A DNA stretch of 46,467 bases from an uncultured Aureimonas sp. (lineage in GTDB: Bacteria > Pseudomonadota > Alphaproteobacteria > Rhizobiales > Rhizobiaceae). Below are positions 24,767 through 34,298 of this stretch, piece by piece. Position 1 is the first letter of the stretch. Each line of letters opens with the position of its first letter. Below the pieces are notes generated by a model that was given only the letters and a program-made list of their open reading frames with translations, searched no databases and had not been told where the DNA came from. The stretch spans positions 1 through 46,467 of the forward strand of contig NZ_CAJYIU010000047.1 of the NCBI RefSeq assembly GCF_913775355.1, written 5' to 3'. The position numbers were made by a program, and so were the translations under genes.

Positions 24767-25753
24767 ATGCTGCTTCGCTCGAGCGAACGGCTCGATCTCG
24801 ATCTTCTCGTGCTGCCGGATACGAACCTTCTCCTGTTCGCGGCGGTTGTCGAACCGCTTCGCGGCGCGAACCGGATATCGGGCAGCGAACTCTACCGATG
24901 GCGGGTGCTGACGCTGGAGGGCCTGCCCGTTCCAACGACGAGCGGCCTGCCGATCCCGGCCAACGGGCCCTTCGACCGGGAGCCGGACGAGCGGCCGCTC
25001 TTCGTGCTGGCGAGCTACAACTGGCGTGCGGCGGCGTCGCGCGATCTTCGTATGCGGCTGTCGCGCGCCGCGCGCTACCGGAGCCTCATCGTCGGCGTGG
25101 AATCGGGCGCCTGGCTTCTGGCGGACGCGAGCCTTCTCAACGGTGCGAAGGCGACCATCCATTGGGAGGACCGGGAGGAATTCGCCCTGGTTCATCCGCA
25201 GGTCGACCTGATCAAAGACCGCTTCGTCATAGACGGCAAGCGCATCACCTCGGCGGGGCCGATGCCGACGGTGGACCTGATGCTCGAGATCATCCGCAGG
25301 CGACAGGGCGAGACGCTGGCCTTCGAGGTCGGCCGGCTCTTCAGCTACGAGCGCGCGACGTCCTTGAGCGAACCGCCGCCGGCACCATCGGGCACGCGCA
25401 AGGTCGGCGACAGCCGCGTCTCGCGCGCGCTCGAGATCATGGAGGGCCATATCGAGCAGCCGATCCCCCTGTCCCGCATCGCCCGCCGCCTCGGCGTCAC
25501 CTCCCGGCATCTCCAGAGCCTGTTCCGGCAATCCCTCGGCTCGGCTCCCCATGCCCATTACCTGGCGCTCCGGTTGAACGCCGCCCGGCGCAAGGTCATC
25601 GAGACGCAGTCCCCGCTCGTCGAGATCGCGGCGGACGCCGGGTTCAACTCCGCCTCCGCCTTCGCCCGCAGCTATCGGGCCTGCTTCGCCGAGAGCCCGT
25701 CGGAAACGCGGCGGCGGCTCCTGGATCGCGCTCGCCCACCGACGGATCGCTGA
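24767..25753 (+). CDS. cdhR: CdhR-like AraC-family regulator with GATase-1-like domain
   Basis: 328 residues. The N-terminal DJ-1/PfpI-like (class I glutamine amidotransferase) ligand domain spans about 10-190, with GVESGAWLLADASLLNGAKAT and HWE. The AraC DNA-binding domain spans about 215-320, with two HTH motifs (LSRIARRLGVTSRHLQSLF and EIAADAGFNSASAFARSYR). This two-domain form is shared by GbdR, CdhR and related regulators of quaternary-amine catabolism. The ATG at 24767 follows GGAGG. It sits directly before the carnitine genes on the same strand (about 170-nt gap), so it is probably their activator. The name is based on context plus domain form. Confidence 0.85.
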   Translation: MLLRSSERLDLDLLVLPDTNLLLFAAVVEPLRGANRISGSELYRWRVLTLEGLPVPTTSGLPIPANGPFDREPDERPLFVLASYNWRAAASRDLRMRLSRAARYRSLIVGVESGAWLLADASLLNGAKATIHWEDREEFALVHPQVDLIKDRFVIDGKRITSAGPMPTVDLMLEIIRRRQGETLAFEVGRLFSYERATSLSEPPPAPSGTRKVGDSRVSRALEIMEGHIEQPIPLSRIARRLGVTSRHLQSLFRQSLGSAPHAHYLALRLNAARRKVIETQSPLVEIAADAGFNSASAFARSYRACFAESPSETRRRLLDRARPPTDR

Positions 25754-25923
25754 GCGATCGCCCCGTCGCGGCCGGGAGGAACGGCCTGTTCCGTCCGGGG
25801 GGGCGCCATCGAGACACACGCATCGGTCGCGTAATTTCCGATTTCGTCGAGAACGGTTCCGTTTATGCGAACTGTCGGCGTCCCGCTTCCTTCGTAATGG
25901 CCTCGCAAGCCAGGAGGAAGGCC

Positions 25924-26838
25924 ATGCCCCTTGCCATGAACCGAGACGTGTTCATCACCTGCGCCGTCACCGGAAGTGGGGATACGGTGGCGAAGTCGCG
26001 GAACGTGCCGATCACGCCGAAGGAGATCGCGGCCTCCGCGATCGACGCGGCGAAGGCCGGGGCCGCGGTCGTCCATTGCCACGTCCGCGACCCGGAGACG
26101 GGGGCGGCCAGCCGGCGCAACGATCTCTACCGGGAGCTGACCGACCGCATCCGCAGCGCCGAGGTCGACGTCGTCCTGAACCTCACCGCCGGCATGGGCG
26201 GCGACCTTGTCTTCGGCGACGTCGAAAGCCCGCTTCCGCTGAACGTGCAGGGCACCGACATGGCCGGCGCCACGGAGCGCGTGTCCCACATCGCCGAGTG
26301 CCTGCCCGAGATCTGCACGCTCGACTGCGGCACGATGAACTTCAGCCTCGGCGACTACGTGATGACCAACACGCCCGGCATGCTTCGCGCCATGGCCGCC
26401 CGAATGACCGAGCTCGGCGTCCGGCCGGAGATCGAGGCCTTCGACACCGGGCATCTCTGGTTCGCCAAGCAGCTCGTCGAGGAAGGCCTGATCGAGGATC
26501 CCGTGCTGATCCAGCTCTGCATGGGCATTCCCTGGGGGGCGCCCGACGACCTCAACACCTTCATGGCGATGGTCAACAACGTGCCGCCCGGCTGGACGTT
26601 CTCGGCCTTCTCGATCGGCCGCAACGCACTCGCCTACCCTGCGGCGGCGGTGCTGGCGGGCGGCAACATCCGTGTCGGCCTCGAGGACAATCTCTACGCC
26701 GGCAAGGGGGTTCTGGCGACCAACGCCCAGCTCGTCGAGAAGGCGGCGCAGGTCGCGGAAGGGATGGGGGCGCGGATCGTCGGCCCGGCCGAGGTCCGCG
26801 AGCGGCTGAAGCTCCAGAAGCGCGGAGGCCGGGCATGA
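25924..26838 (+). CDS. cdhC: beta-keto acid cleavage enzyme (dehydrocarnitine:acetyl-CoA type)
   Basis: A 304-residue BKACE (DUF849) enzyme. In carnitine breakdown it converts 3-dehydrocarnitine plus acetyl-CoA to betainyl-CoA plus acetoacetate. The zinc-binding His pair is visible in VVHCHVRDP (His51, His53). NLTAGMG, CTLDCGTMNF, EAFDTGHLWF and GNIRVGLEDN are family segments around the active site. The ATG at 25924 has a strong AGGAGG ribosome-binding site. The TGA overlaps the next gene's ATG (ATGA), coupling it to the carnitine dehydrogenase fusion. The substrate assignment comes from this neighbourhood; BKACE enzymes use various keto acids. Confidence 0.9.
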   Translation: MPLAMNRDVFITCAVTGSGDTVAKSRNVPITPKEIAASAIDAAKAGAAVVHCHVRDPETGAASRRNDLYRELTDRIRSAEVDVVLNLTAGMGGDLVFGDVESPLPLNVQGTDMAGATERVSHIAECLPEICTLDCGTMNFSLGDYVMTNTPGMLRAMAARMTELGVRPEIEAFDTGHLWFAKQLVEEGLIEDPVLIQLCMGIPWGAPDDLNTFMAMVNNVPPGWTFSAFSIGRNALAYPAAAVLAGGNIRVGLEDNLYAGKGVLATNAQLVEKAAQVAEGMGARIVGPAEVRERLKLQKRGGRA

Positions 26839-28355
26839 GCCGGATCGCCCGGGCGGCCTGCGTCGGCGGCGGCGTCATCGGCGGCGGCTGGATCGCCCGC
26901 TTCCTCCTCGCCGGCATCGACGTCGGGGTTTTCGACCCGCACCCGGAGGCCGAGCGGATCGTCGCGGAGGTGGTCGCCAACGCCGAGCGGGCCTACGGCC
27001 TTCTCACCGGGGCGCCGCTTCCGCCGCGCGGCACGCTGACCTTCTGCCGGACGCTCGAGGAGGCGGTCGCGGAGGCCGACTGGATCCAGGAAAGCGTGCC
27101 CGAGCGGCTCGACCTCAAGCGGTCGGTGCTGGCCAAGATCGACGCGGCGGCCCGGCCCGATGCCCTGATCGGCTCGTCCACCTCCGGCCTCCTGCCGAGC
27201 GACCTTCAGGAGGGCCTCCACCATCCCGGCCGCGTCTTCGTCGCCCATCCCTACAACCCGGTCTACCTCCTGCCGCTGGTCGAGATCGTCGGCGGCCGGC
27301 AGACGGCGCCGGAGACGGTCGCGGCCGCGATCGACCGGCTCGAGGCGATCGGCATGAAGGGCGTCCCCATCGCCAGGGAGATCGAAGCCTTCGTCGGCGA
27401 CCGGCTGCTCGAGGCGCTCTGGCGCGAGGCACTCTGGCTGATCCACGACGACATCTGCACCGTCGAGACGCTGGACGACGTGATCCGCTACTCCTTCGGC
27501 CTCCGATGGGCGCAGATGGGTCTCTTCCAGACCTACCGGATCGCCGGCGGCGAAGCGGGCATGCGCCATTTCCTCGCCCAGTTCGGGCCCTGCCTCCAGT
27601 GGCCGTGGACGAAACTCACCGATGTCGTCGATCTCGACGACGCGCTGGTCGAGAAGATCGGCCGGCAGTCCGACGAACAGGCGGGCGGCCGCTCCATCCG
27701 CGAACTGGAGCGCATCCGCGACGAGAACCTCGTCGGGATCCTTCAGGCGCTGAAGGGGGGCGACGGAGGCCGCGGCTGGGGCGCCGGCAAGCTCCTGAAG
27801 GACTTCGAGCATCGGCTCTGGCGCTCGGCCGGGCCGGTCGAGACCCCCCGGGACGCGACGCAACCGCTGCGCCTTCTCGAAACCCGGGTCGCGAGCGCCT
27901 GGGTCGACTACAACGGACACATGACCGAGCACCGCTACCTCCAGGTGTTCGGAGACACCACCGACGCGCTGCTGCGTCTCGTCGGTGTGGACATGGCCTA
28001 TATCGAGGCCGGGCGAAGCTACTACACCGTCGAAAGCCATATCCGGCACCTCGGCGAAGCGACGATCGGCCAGAGCCTCTTGACGACGACGCAGGTGATC
28101 GCCGCCGACGACAAGCGGCTGCACGTCTTCCACCGGATGTTCGACGCGGCGACGGGGAGCCTTCTCGCCACCGGCGAGCACATGCTCCTGCATGTCGACA
28201 CGAAAGCCGGCCGATCCGTTCCGGCACCGCCGGAGGTGCGCTCGAAGGTGGCGGCGCTGGCCGGCCTGCACGCAGGGCTGCCGAGACCCGACGGCGTCGG
28301 CCGGCATGTCGGTCAGCCCGCCGGTTCCAGGGCCGCCGCGGACGAGGGCCTATAG
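26835..28355 (+). CDS. lcdH: L-carnitine dehydrogenase fused to betainyl-CoA thioesterase
   Basis: 506 residues with two catalytic domains. Residues 1-320 form an NAD-dependent 3-hydroxyacyl-CoA dehydrogenase-like carnitine 3-dehydrogenase: GGGVIGGGWIARF nucleotide loop at 11-23, SSTSGLLPSDLQ, HPYNPVYLLPLVEI and the C-terminal helical domain. Residues 345-475 form a hot-dog thioesterase with WVDYNGHMTEHRYLQVFGD. This fused form is known from rhizobial carnitine pathways; in Pseudomonas the two are separate (CdhA, CdhB). Together with the BKACE it covers all three steps from L-carnitine to glycine betaine. The ATG overlaps the cdhC stop. The C-terminal 30 residues are low-complexity. Confidence 0.93.
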   Translation: MSRIARAACVGGGVIGGGWIARFLLAGIDVGVFDPHPEAERIVAEVVANAERAYGLLTGAPLPPRGTLTFCRTLEEAVAEADWIQESVPERLDLKRSVLAKIDAAARPDALIGSSTSGLLPSDLQEGLHHPGRVFVAHPYNPVYLLPLVEIVGGRQTAPETVAAAIDRLEAIGMKGVPIAREIEAFVGDRLLEALWREALWLIHDDICTVETLDDVIRYSFGLRWAQMGLFQTYRIAGGEAGMRHFLAQFGPCLQWPWTKLTDVVDLDDALVEKIGRQSDEQAGGRSIRELERIRDENLVGILQALKGGDGGRGWGAGKLLKDFEHRLWRSAGPVETPRDATQPLRLLETRVASAWVDYNGHMTEHRYLQVFGDTTDALLRLVGVDMAYIEAGRSYYTVESHIRHLGEATIGQSLLTTTQVIAADDKRLHVFHRMFDAATGSLLATGEHMLLHVDTKAGRSVPAPPEVRSKVAALAGLHAGLPRPDGVGRHVGQPAGSRAAADEGL

Positions 28356-28420
28356 CACCCGCGCGCGGTCGGCCCGAATGTTTCATCGAAGACTAGCAAC
28401 AACCCAAGGGGATGAAGATC

Positions 28421-29413
28421 ATGAGAATGGCCGCCATCAAGCTCGCACTCCCTCTCATCCTCCTGTCCGGCAGTGCCCTCGCGGACTGCGGGCCCGTGTC
28501 CATCGCGGGCATGAGCTGGCAGAACGGCGACATCGCGGCCGAGCTCGACAAGTTCATCCTGACGGAAGGGTTCGGCTGCGACGCCGACATCATCTCCGGC
28601 GACACGATCACCGCCTTCACGTCCATGATCGAAAGGGGCGAGCCTTCGATCGTCCCCGAGGCCTGGGAGAACGTCGCGCCCAAGCTGATCCAGGACGGGA
28701 TCGGGGAAGGACGCGTGGTCGAACTCGGCCCGATCCTTCTCGACGGCGGATTGAACGGATGGTTCATGCCCCGCTACATCCAGGAGGCGCATCCCGACAT
28801 CAGGACGGTCGCGGACGTCCTTGCCCATCCCGAACTGTTCCCCTCGCCGGAAGATCCGTCGAAGGGCGGCTTCTACGGCGCCCCGTCCGGCTGGGGCGCG
28901 GCGACCATCACGTCGCAGCTGTTCAAGGCCTTCGGGTTCCAGGAAAAGGGCTTCGAGCTGATCGATCCCGGCTCGTCGGCCGGTCTCGATAGTGCGCTGT
29001 TGCGGGCCTACGAGAACCGCAAGGGGTGGCTCGGCTACTACTATTCGCCGACCGGCCTCCTCGCCAAGGTCGACATGGTGAAGGTCGACTTCGGCGTGCC
29101 GGAGAACAAGGAGGAATGGTCGCGCTGCACCTCCGTGGCCGATTGCCCCGACCCGAAGCCGAATGCCTGGCCGGTGGAAAAGGTGTCGACGATGGTCTCG
29201 AAAAAGTTTGCCGACGCGGCCGACCCGGCCGTCATCGGCTACCTCAAGGCGCGCAGTTGGAGCAACGACACGCTGAACGCGGTGATGGCCTGGACGACGG
29301 ACAACCAGGGGACCGGGAAGGACGGCGCGCTGCATTTCCTCCAGACGCGCCCGGACCTCTGGAAGACGTGGGTCAGCCCCGAGGTCGCGCAGCGCATCGA
29401 TGCGGCGCTCTAG
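28421..29413 (+). CDS. carnitine/glycine betaine ABC transporter substrate-binding protein (CaiX/ProX-like)
   Basis: About 330 residues. The ATG at 28421 was chosen because AAGGGGA lies at proper spacing before it; an ATG at 28412 abuts that sequence. A signal peptide (about residues 1-22, ending SGSALA-D) exports it to the periplasm. The mature protein is an OpuAC/ProX-type quaternary-ammonium binder with aromatic-rich segments: SWQNGDIAAEL, PEAWENV, LNGWFMPRY and KGWLGYYYSPTG. It follows the carnitine enzyme genes on the same strand (65-nt gap), so carnitine is the likely ligand. No permease or ATPase gene is adjacent; the nearest is the damaged ProU-type operon at 42.7-45.3 kb. It ends in TAG. 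Confidence 0.92.
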   Translation: MRMAAIKLALPLILLSGSALADCGPVSIAGMSWQNGDIAAELDKFILTEGFGCDADIISGDTITAFTSMIERGEPSIVPEAWENVAPKLIQDGIGEGRVVELGPILLDGGLNGWFMPRYIQEAHPDIRTVADVLAHPELFPSPEDPSKGGFYGAPSGWGAATITSQLFKAFGFQEKGFELIDPGSSAGLDSALLRAYENRKGWLGYYYSPTGLLAKVDMVKVDFGVPENKEEWSRCTSVADCPDPKPNAWPVEKVSTMVSKKFADAADPAVIGYLKARSWSNDTLNAVMAWTTDNQGTGKDGALHFLQTRPDLWKTWVSPEVAQRIDAAL

Positions 29414-29506
29414 GCGGACGCTCCGGGGGCTCGTCCGCTCCCCGCCCTGTCTCGCCGCCTCGGCCGAAAGGGCATGTCGTCCGAAGGCGGCACGGACCGC
29501 CCCGTT

Positions 29507-30411
29507 TTACCCGGCGGCGTCGCGTTCGGGCGAGGGGCGGAGGCGGCGGGCGTCCGGGGAGGGGCTCGCCGGCGCGCCGGCCTGCGCCTTGCGCCACTCG
29601 CCGGGAAGCATTTCCAGAAAGTGCCCGGCGGTCGGTGACAGGCGGCTCTGGCGTCGGCGAACCACGCCGATCGAGCGGGACACCTCGGGTTCCATGAGCG
29701 GCCGGGTGGTGAGATGGGGGTGGTCGTCCTGCGGCGTCGCGAGTCGCGGAAGGACGGAGACGCCGAGCCCCGCTTCGACGAGGCCGAGCGATGTCGAGAG
29801 GTGGGTCACCTCGTAGAACCATTGCAGGCGCAGGTTCGAGCGCGCCAGCGCCGCATCGAGCAGCGTCCGGTTGCCGCTGGTCCGGCCGACCGTGATGAGC
29901 CGGTGCCCTTCCAGTTCCGACCGCCGGATCGGGCCGCCCGTCGCGGCGAGCGGATGATCCCTGCGGCAGGCCAGGACGAACGGATCGTCCATCAGCGGCG
30001 TGAACTGGAGATCGGGGTCCGATGACGCCGACAGGTCGATGCCGAACTCGACCTCGCCGCGCGCCACGCTCGCCAGCCCGTCCGAGGCGCTGAGATCGAG
30101 GATGCGGAAGCGGATCTATGGGTACTGCTCATTGAAGCGCTTGATGACCCGCGGCAGGAAGCGGAAGGCCGCCGTCGGCAGGCAGGCGATGGTCACCACC
30201 ACGGACTGGCGCCGGCCGAGCTCGCGCACCGAGAACAGCGACGTGTCGAACTCGTCGAGCATCCGCTTGACGAGCGGCACGAGCTCGCGCCCGACGGCCG
30301 TGGGCGCGGCCTTCGCCCGCGCGGTCGCCGGGGTCGCGCGATCAGGCGTGCGAGCGATGCGCCTGTCGGCGGCGGGTCCAGCGCAGGCGGAAGCGAAGGA
30401 GCCCATCGCAC
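29507..30411 (-). pseudogene. LysR-family regulator, disrupted
   Basis: The effector-binding domain of a LysR regulator is well preserved. Residues before the break include TAVGRELVPLVKRML, TIACLPTAAFRFLP and KRFNEQYP; those after include IRFRILDLSASDGL, RGEVEFGIDL and VLACRRDHPLA. The two halves are in the same frame but separated by an amber codon (TAG, complement at 30116-30118), where Gln or a similar residue would be expected. The 5' end is also eroded: only scraps resembling an HTH (GPAADRRIAR, ARAKAAPTAVG) precede TAVGREL and no intact helix-turn-helix can be read in any frame. It probably no longer makes a working regulator. It is convergent with the CaiX-like gene. Confidence 0.85.
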
Positions 30412-30462
30412 GGGGGCCGGCCGATCAGCCGACAGGCGCGGGCCGCGCCGGACCGCGTCGCC

Positions 30463-30855
30463 TCAGTTTCCGCTGAGAGACCGCCACGCGAACCACGATG
30501 CCGCCGCGCCTGCGACGAGCCAGATCGCCACGACGAACAGCAGCCCGCCCCGGCTCACCGGCCGTGAGCCCTTCGCCTCCGCCGCGCTGCGGAACTCGGC
30601 CATCAGGTCGGCGGGCACCAGCCGCACCGCAAGCAGAATGCCGAGCGGCACGATCACGAGGTCGTCGAGATAGCCGAGGACGGGAATGACGTCGGGGATC
30701 AGGTCGATCGGCGACAGGGCGTAGGCGGCCACGGCGCCTGCTGCGATCTTCGCCGAAACGGGTGTGCGAGGGTCTCGGGCGGCGATCCAGAGCGCGTGAA
30801 CGTCGCGCTTGATCGTCCGGGCCCATCGTTTGGTGGTGGAGAGCCAACGTGTCAT
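30463..30855 (-). CDS. YkvA/DUF1232 family membrane protein
   Basis: 130 residues. The DUF1232 core AYALSPIDLIPDVIPVLGYL with the following DDLVIVPLGILLAVRLVP is unmistakable and forms a hydrophobic hairpin. A second hydrophobic segment near the C-terminus (GGLLFVVAIWLVAGAAASWFAW) adds one more helix. The family has no established biochemical function. The ATG at 30855 gives a basic cytoplasmic N-terminus (TKRWARTIKRD). It lies just upstream of the eroded LysR gene on the same strand and is divergent from the histidine kinase gene, with 276 bases between them in which I see no gene. Confidence 0.9.
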   Translation of the reverse strand: MTRWLSTTKRWARTIKRDVHALWIAARDPRTPVSAKIAAGAVAAYALSPIDLIPDVIPVLGYLDDLVIVPLGILLAVRLVPADLMAEFRSAAEAKGSRPVSRGGLLFVVAIWLVAGAAASWFAWRSLSGN

Positions 30856-31131
30856 GCGCGTCGCCTACCACGACGGGATGAAGAGGTGATGAGCGCCGCG
30901 ACGATCCCCCTGTCACCGTACGATGCCGGCCCCTGAGCCGGCCGGTTTTGACGGAGGCACAGCATTCGGAGCGGCCGCGGAACGCATGGGCGGAAGCCCG
31001 CCTGGCGGCCGACGGCAAGGCATCGGCGAAGCAGTTCCCGAACGCGCCGCCTCCGAACTTCCCAAGGCGGGTCGTTCCGCTACATTCCAAGCGCGAGGCG
31101 CCTGCGGCAGGTGGCAGGCTAGGCCGTCGAG

Positions 31132-33195
31132 ATGTCCACGAATTCAGTCACGGACCTTGCGAACGCCCCGATGGGCGCTTCGTTCCCCGCGGATGCGGTG
31201 CGCGACCCTATCCGGCTGAAGGCTCTGGACGGGCTCGGCATCCTCGACACGCCGGCGGAGCACGCGTTCGACGCGATCGTGGCCGTGGCCTGCGAGATCT
31301 GCGAGATGCCCATCGCGCTCGTCAGCCTCCTGGACCGGGAGCGTCAGTGGTTCAAGGCGCGCGTCGGTTTCGAGCCCGCCGAGACGACGCTCGACCGATC
31401 GATCTTCGCCTTCACGCTCGGCGGCTCCGAGATCCTCGTCATTCCCGACCTGACGCTCGACGCCCGCAGTGCGGTCAATCCCCTTGTGACGGGACCGGAG
31501 GCCATCCGCTTCTAAGCCGGCGTCCCGCTCGTGTCGTCGGGCGGACAGGCGCTCGGTGCCTTCCGTGTGATCGACACGCTGCCGCGTCCGGCCGGGCTGA
31601 CGGACCGGCAGTCGGCGGTCCTGCGCCATCTGGCGAGGCAGGTTGTCACTGAGATCGAGATGCGGCAGCTTCTCGGCGAACGCGACGCTCTCGTCGAGCG
31701 CCTTCGGCAGACCAGCGCGCAATCTAAACGCGGGCACGAGACGCTCGCCTCGCTGTTCGACCACACCCCGAGCTTCATGGCCCTCCAGCGCGGACCGGAT
31801 CATGTCTTCGAACTGGTCAACGCGGCCCACCGGCAGGCCGAGGGGGGACGCGACGTGATCGGGCTCGGCGTACGCGACGCGTTGCCGGACGCCGTCGACC
31901 AGGGCTACGCGGACATTCTCGACGAGATCTTCGCGACCGAGGTGCCGCGCACGATGCGGGCCTCGCCCTGGTCGCCCCAGCCCGACCCCGCGGTGCCGGG
32001 CGTCCAGAACTACCTCGACATCCACTACCAGCTGATCGTGGAGGACGGTGCGGTCGTCGGCATCTTCACCGTCGGCCACGATGTGACCGCGCATGTCGAT
32101 CAGCTGCGGCGCCAGACGGCGCTGGCCGAACTCGGCGAGCACCTGCGAACCCTGACGGACACCCACGCCGTCGCCATGGCCGCCTCGGAGGTCATGGCCC
32201 GCACGCTGGGCGCGACCCGCGCGGGCATCGGCACGGTCGATCCAGAGGCCGAGACGGTCATGATGCACGAGAACTGGCGGCGGAACGGGGCCGTGGCGAT
32301 CGAGGGCCTGTTCCGGTTTCGCGACTACGGGACCTATATCGAAGACCTGAAAGCCGGCGAGATCGTCGTCATCGAGGACGTGACGACGGACCCGCGCACG
32401 ATGGCGAACGCCGAGGCCATCGTGTCGCTCGGCATCCGCGTCCTTCTCAACTTCCCGGTCATCAAGAGGGGCCGCTTCGTGATGGTCGCCTTCGTTCACT
32501 TCGAGGATCTTCACCCGCTGTCGCCCGAGGATATCCTCTTCGTGCGTCAGGTCGCCGACCGGACGCAGGCGGCGCTCGCCCGCATCCGGCAGGACGAGCA
32601 GCAGCGCGTTCTCCACCTCGAGCTCGCGCACCGCATGAAGAACACGCTGGCGGTGGTGAAGGCCATCACCTCGCAGACGCTGCGCCAGGCCGAGAGCGTG
32701 GACGCCGGTCGCATGGCCATCGACGCTCGTCTCGGTGCCCTGGCGCGGGCGCAGGACATCCTCACCGCAAGCTCCACGTTCGAGGAAGCGGACGCCGCGG
32801 ACGTCATCCGGGCCGCGATCTCGCCGCACGACGACAGGACGGGGCGCATCCTCCTGGACGGTCCGCATCTGCGCCTGTCGTCCCAGCAGGCCATCGGCTT
32901 GTCGCTCGCTATCCACGAACTGGCGACCAACGCCGTCAAATACGGCGCCCTGTCGAACGCCGCCGGCCGCACCAGCGTGCGATGGGGCGCAGACGGCGGG
33001 CGGTTCTGGTTCCAGTGGGTGGAGGCGGGCGGTCCGCCGGTCGCCGCGCCACGGCGGCGCGGCTTCGGCTCGAAGCTTCTGGAGCGGGTGATCGCGGCGA
33101 ACTTCGAGGCGAGCGCCCACCTCGACTATGCGCCGGACGGCGTCCGTTTCACGCTCGGAACCGTCGCGACGTGCCTTGAGCGCCCGGACGCCTGA
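31132..33195 (+). pseudogene. HWE-family sensor histidine kinase interrupted by an in-frame TAA
   Basis: Read through the stop, this is a roughly 687-residue cytoplasmic kinase with GAF (about 20-175), PAS (about 200-330), second GAF (about 335-480) and HWE kinase (about 485-685) domains. Kinase motifs are intact: LELAHRMKNTLAVV (phospho-His), AIHELATNAVKYG (N box) and WVEAGGPPV then GFGSKLLER. A TAA at 31513-31515 interrupts the first GAF exactly where IRFYAGVPL is the usual sequence, so a Tyr codon has probably become a stop by one base change. Both sides are in the same frame. The downstream part (from about 31531) lacks a normal start but could be re-initiated, giving a PAS-GAF-HWE kinase. 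Its response regulator is not obvious. Confidence 0.87.
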
Positions 33196-33472
33196 CCGCT
33201 GCCGGTCACGCCCGGACGGGCGCGCGTGCCGTTTCCGGCGACGGGACGGGACATGTGCGGCCGTTCGGCGCCGGACATCGCGGCAGATCGCCTACCGAGG
33301 ACCGGTGGGGTCCGGCCCGCCCGACCGAGGGCGGACGAACGCCGGAGCGTGGCCTGCACCAGCGTCCCGAACCATCGACGATCCGCAGCCGGCGGAGAGG
33401 GAAGGCGATCACGGGGGCCTTGGCCGACGGATCGGCCGGAGGATGAGGGGAGTGGTGCCGGCACCGCTCCGT

Positions 33473-34288
33473 TCAGGCGGCGTATGCGTCGATGATGCGC
33501 AGGAGGTCCGACCGGGTGCCCGGCGAGCCCACCACCACGGGGCCGCCTGCCATCATCGCGCTCCAGCCGGACGGGTCGACGATCCAGCCGCCCGCCTCCT
33601 CGATCAGCACGAAGCCCGCATAGCAGTCCCACGCGTTCATGTGGGGCTCCCAATAGGCCGCGAGGCGGCCGGCGGCGACATAGGCCATCATCAGCGCGCC
33701 CGATCCGTTGCGGATGAACATGCCGCCCTCGTCGAGAAGCCGCCCGATGGCGCGCGAGACGACCGTGCTCGGAACGCGGTGATTGGCGCCGAGACCGAGG
33801 ATGCCGGTCTGGAGCGTCGCCTCGCCGGAGACGCGGATGGGCCGGCCGTTGAGCGTCGCGCCGCCGCCGCGCCGGGCGGAGTAGAGCTCGTCGGTGGTCG
33901 GGGCGTAGATCACGCCGGCCACGATCGTCTCGCCCTCCATCACGGCGATCGACACGCACCAGGCGGGGATGCCGAAGACGAAGGGGCTCGTGCCGTCGAT
34001 CGGGTCCATGACCCAGCGAAAGCCCGACGAGCCGTCCTGAAGCCCGTATTCCTCGCCGAGCAGCCCATCGTCGGGAAAGCGCGCGGCGATCCGCTCGCGC
34101 AGAAGCGTCTCGACCTCCTTGTCGGCGATGGAGACGACGTCCTGGCCGTTCATCTTCTGGTCGATCGTCAGTCGGGACCGGTCACGGAAGTAGGCGAGCG
34201 CGACGCGGCCGCCCTCGCGGGCGATCGCTTCCGCAAGGCTCTGGCGGTCCGCGACGGCGGTCCGGGTGGGCTCGATCGGTTCGGACAT
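33473..34288 (-). CDS. inositol monophosphatase-family phosphatase
   Basis: A 271-residue metal-dependent phosphatase of the IMPase/FBPase/HisN superfamily, soluble. The metal and phosphate motifs are present: GEEYG, WVMDPIDGTSPF and the C-terminal NAWDCYAGFVLIEEAGG. It is the last gene of a run with the ABC transporter genes (10-nt gap after the ATPase stop), which suggests that it dephosphorylates what the transporter brings in. Histidinol-phosphate phosphatase activity is possible within the family, but no his genes are nearby. The ATG at 34288 follows GAGAGAA. Confidence 0.92.
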   Translation of the reverse strand: MSEPIEPTRTAVADRQSLAEAIAREGGRVALAYFRDRSRLTIDQKMNGQDVVSIADKEVETLLRERIAARFPDDGLLGEEYGLQDGSSGFRWVMDPIDGTSPFVFGIPAWCVSIAVMEGETIVAGVIYAPTTDELYSARRGGGATLNGRPIRVSGEATLQTGILGLGANHRVPSTVVSRAIGRLLDEGGMFIRNGSGALMMAYVAAGRLAAYWEPHMNAWDCYAGFVLIEEAGGWIVDPSGWSAMMAGGPVVVGSPGTRSDLLRIIDAYAA

Positions 34289-34298
34289 GGGTGTTCTC

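Noticed and set aside
30856-31131. A small gene between the DUF1232 gene and the HWE kinase
   Set aside because: Only Gly/Ala/Arg/Pro-rich frames without a ribosome-binding site or recognisable features.
33196-33472. A gene between the HWE kinase and the inositol-phosphatase-family gene
   Set aside because: Frames here are Arg/Pro/Gly-rich shadows with no conserved motifs; the stretch looks like a convergent intergenic gap.
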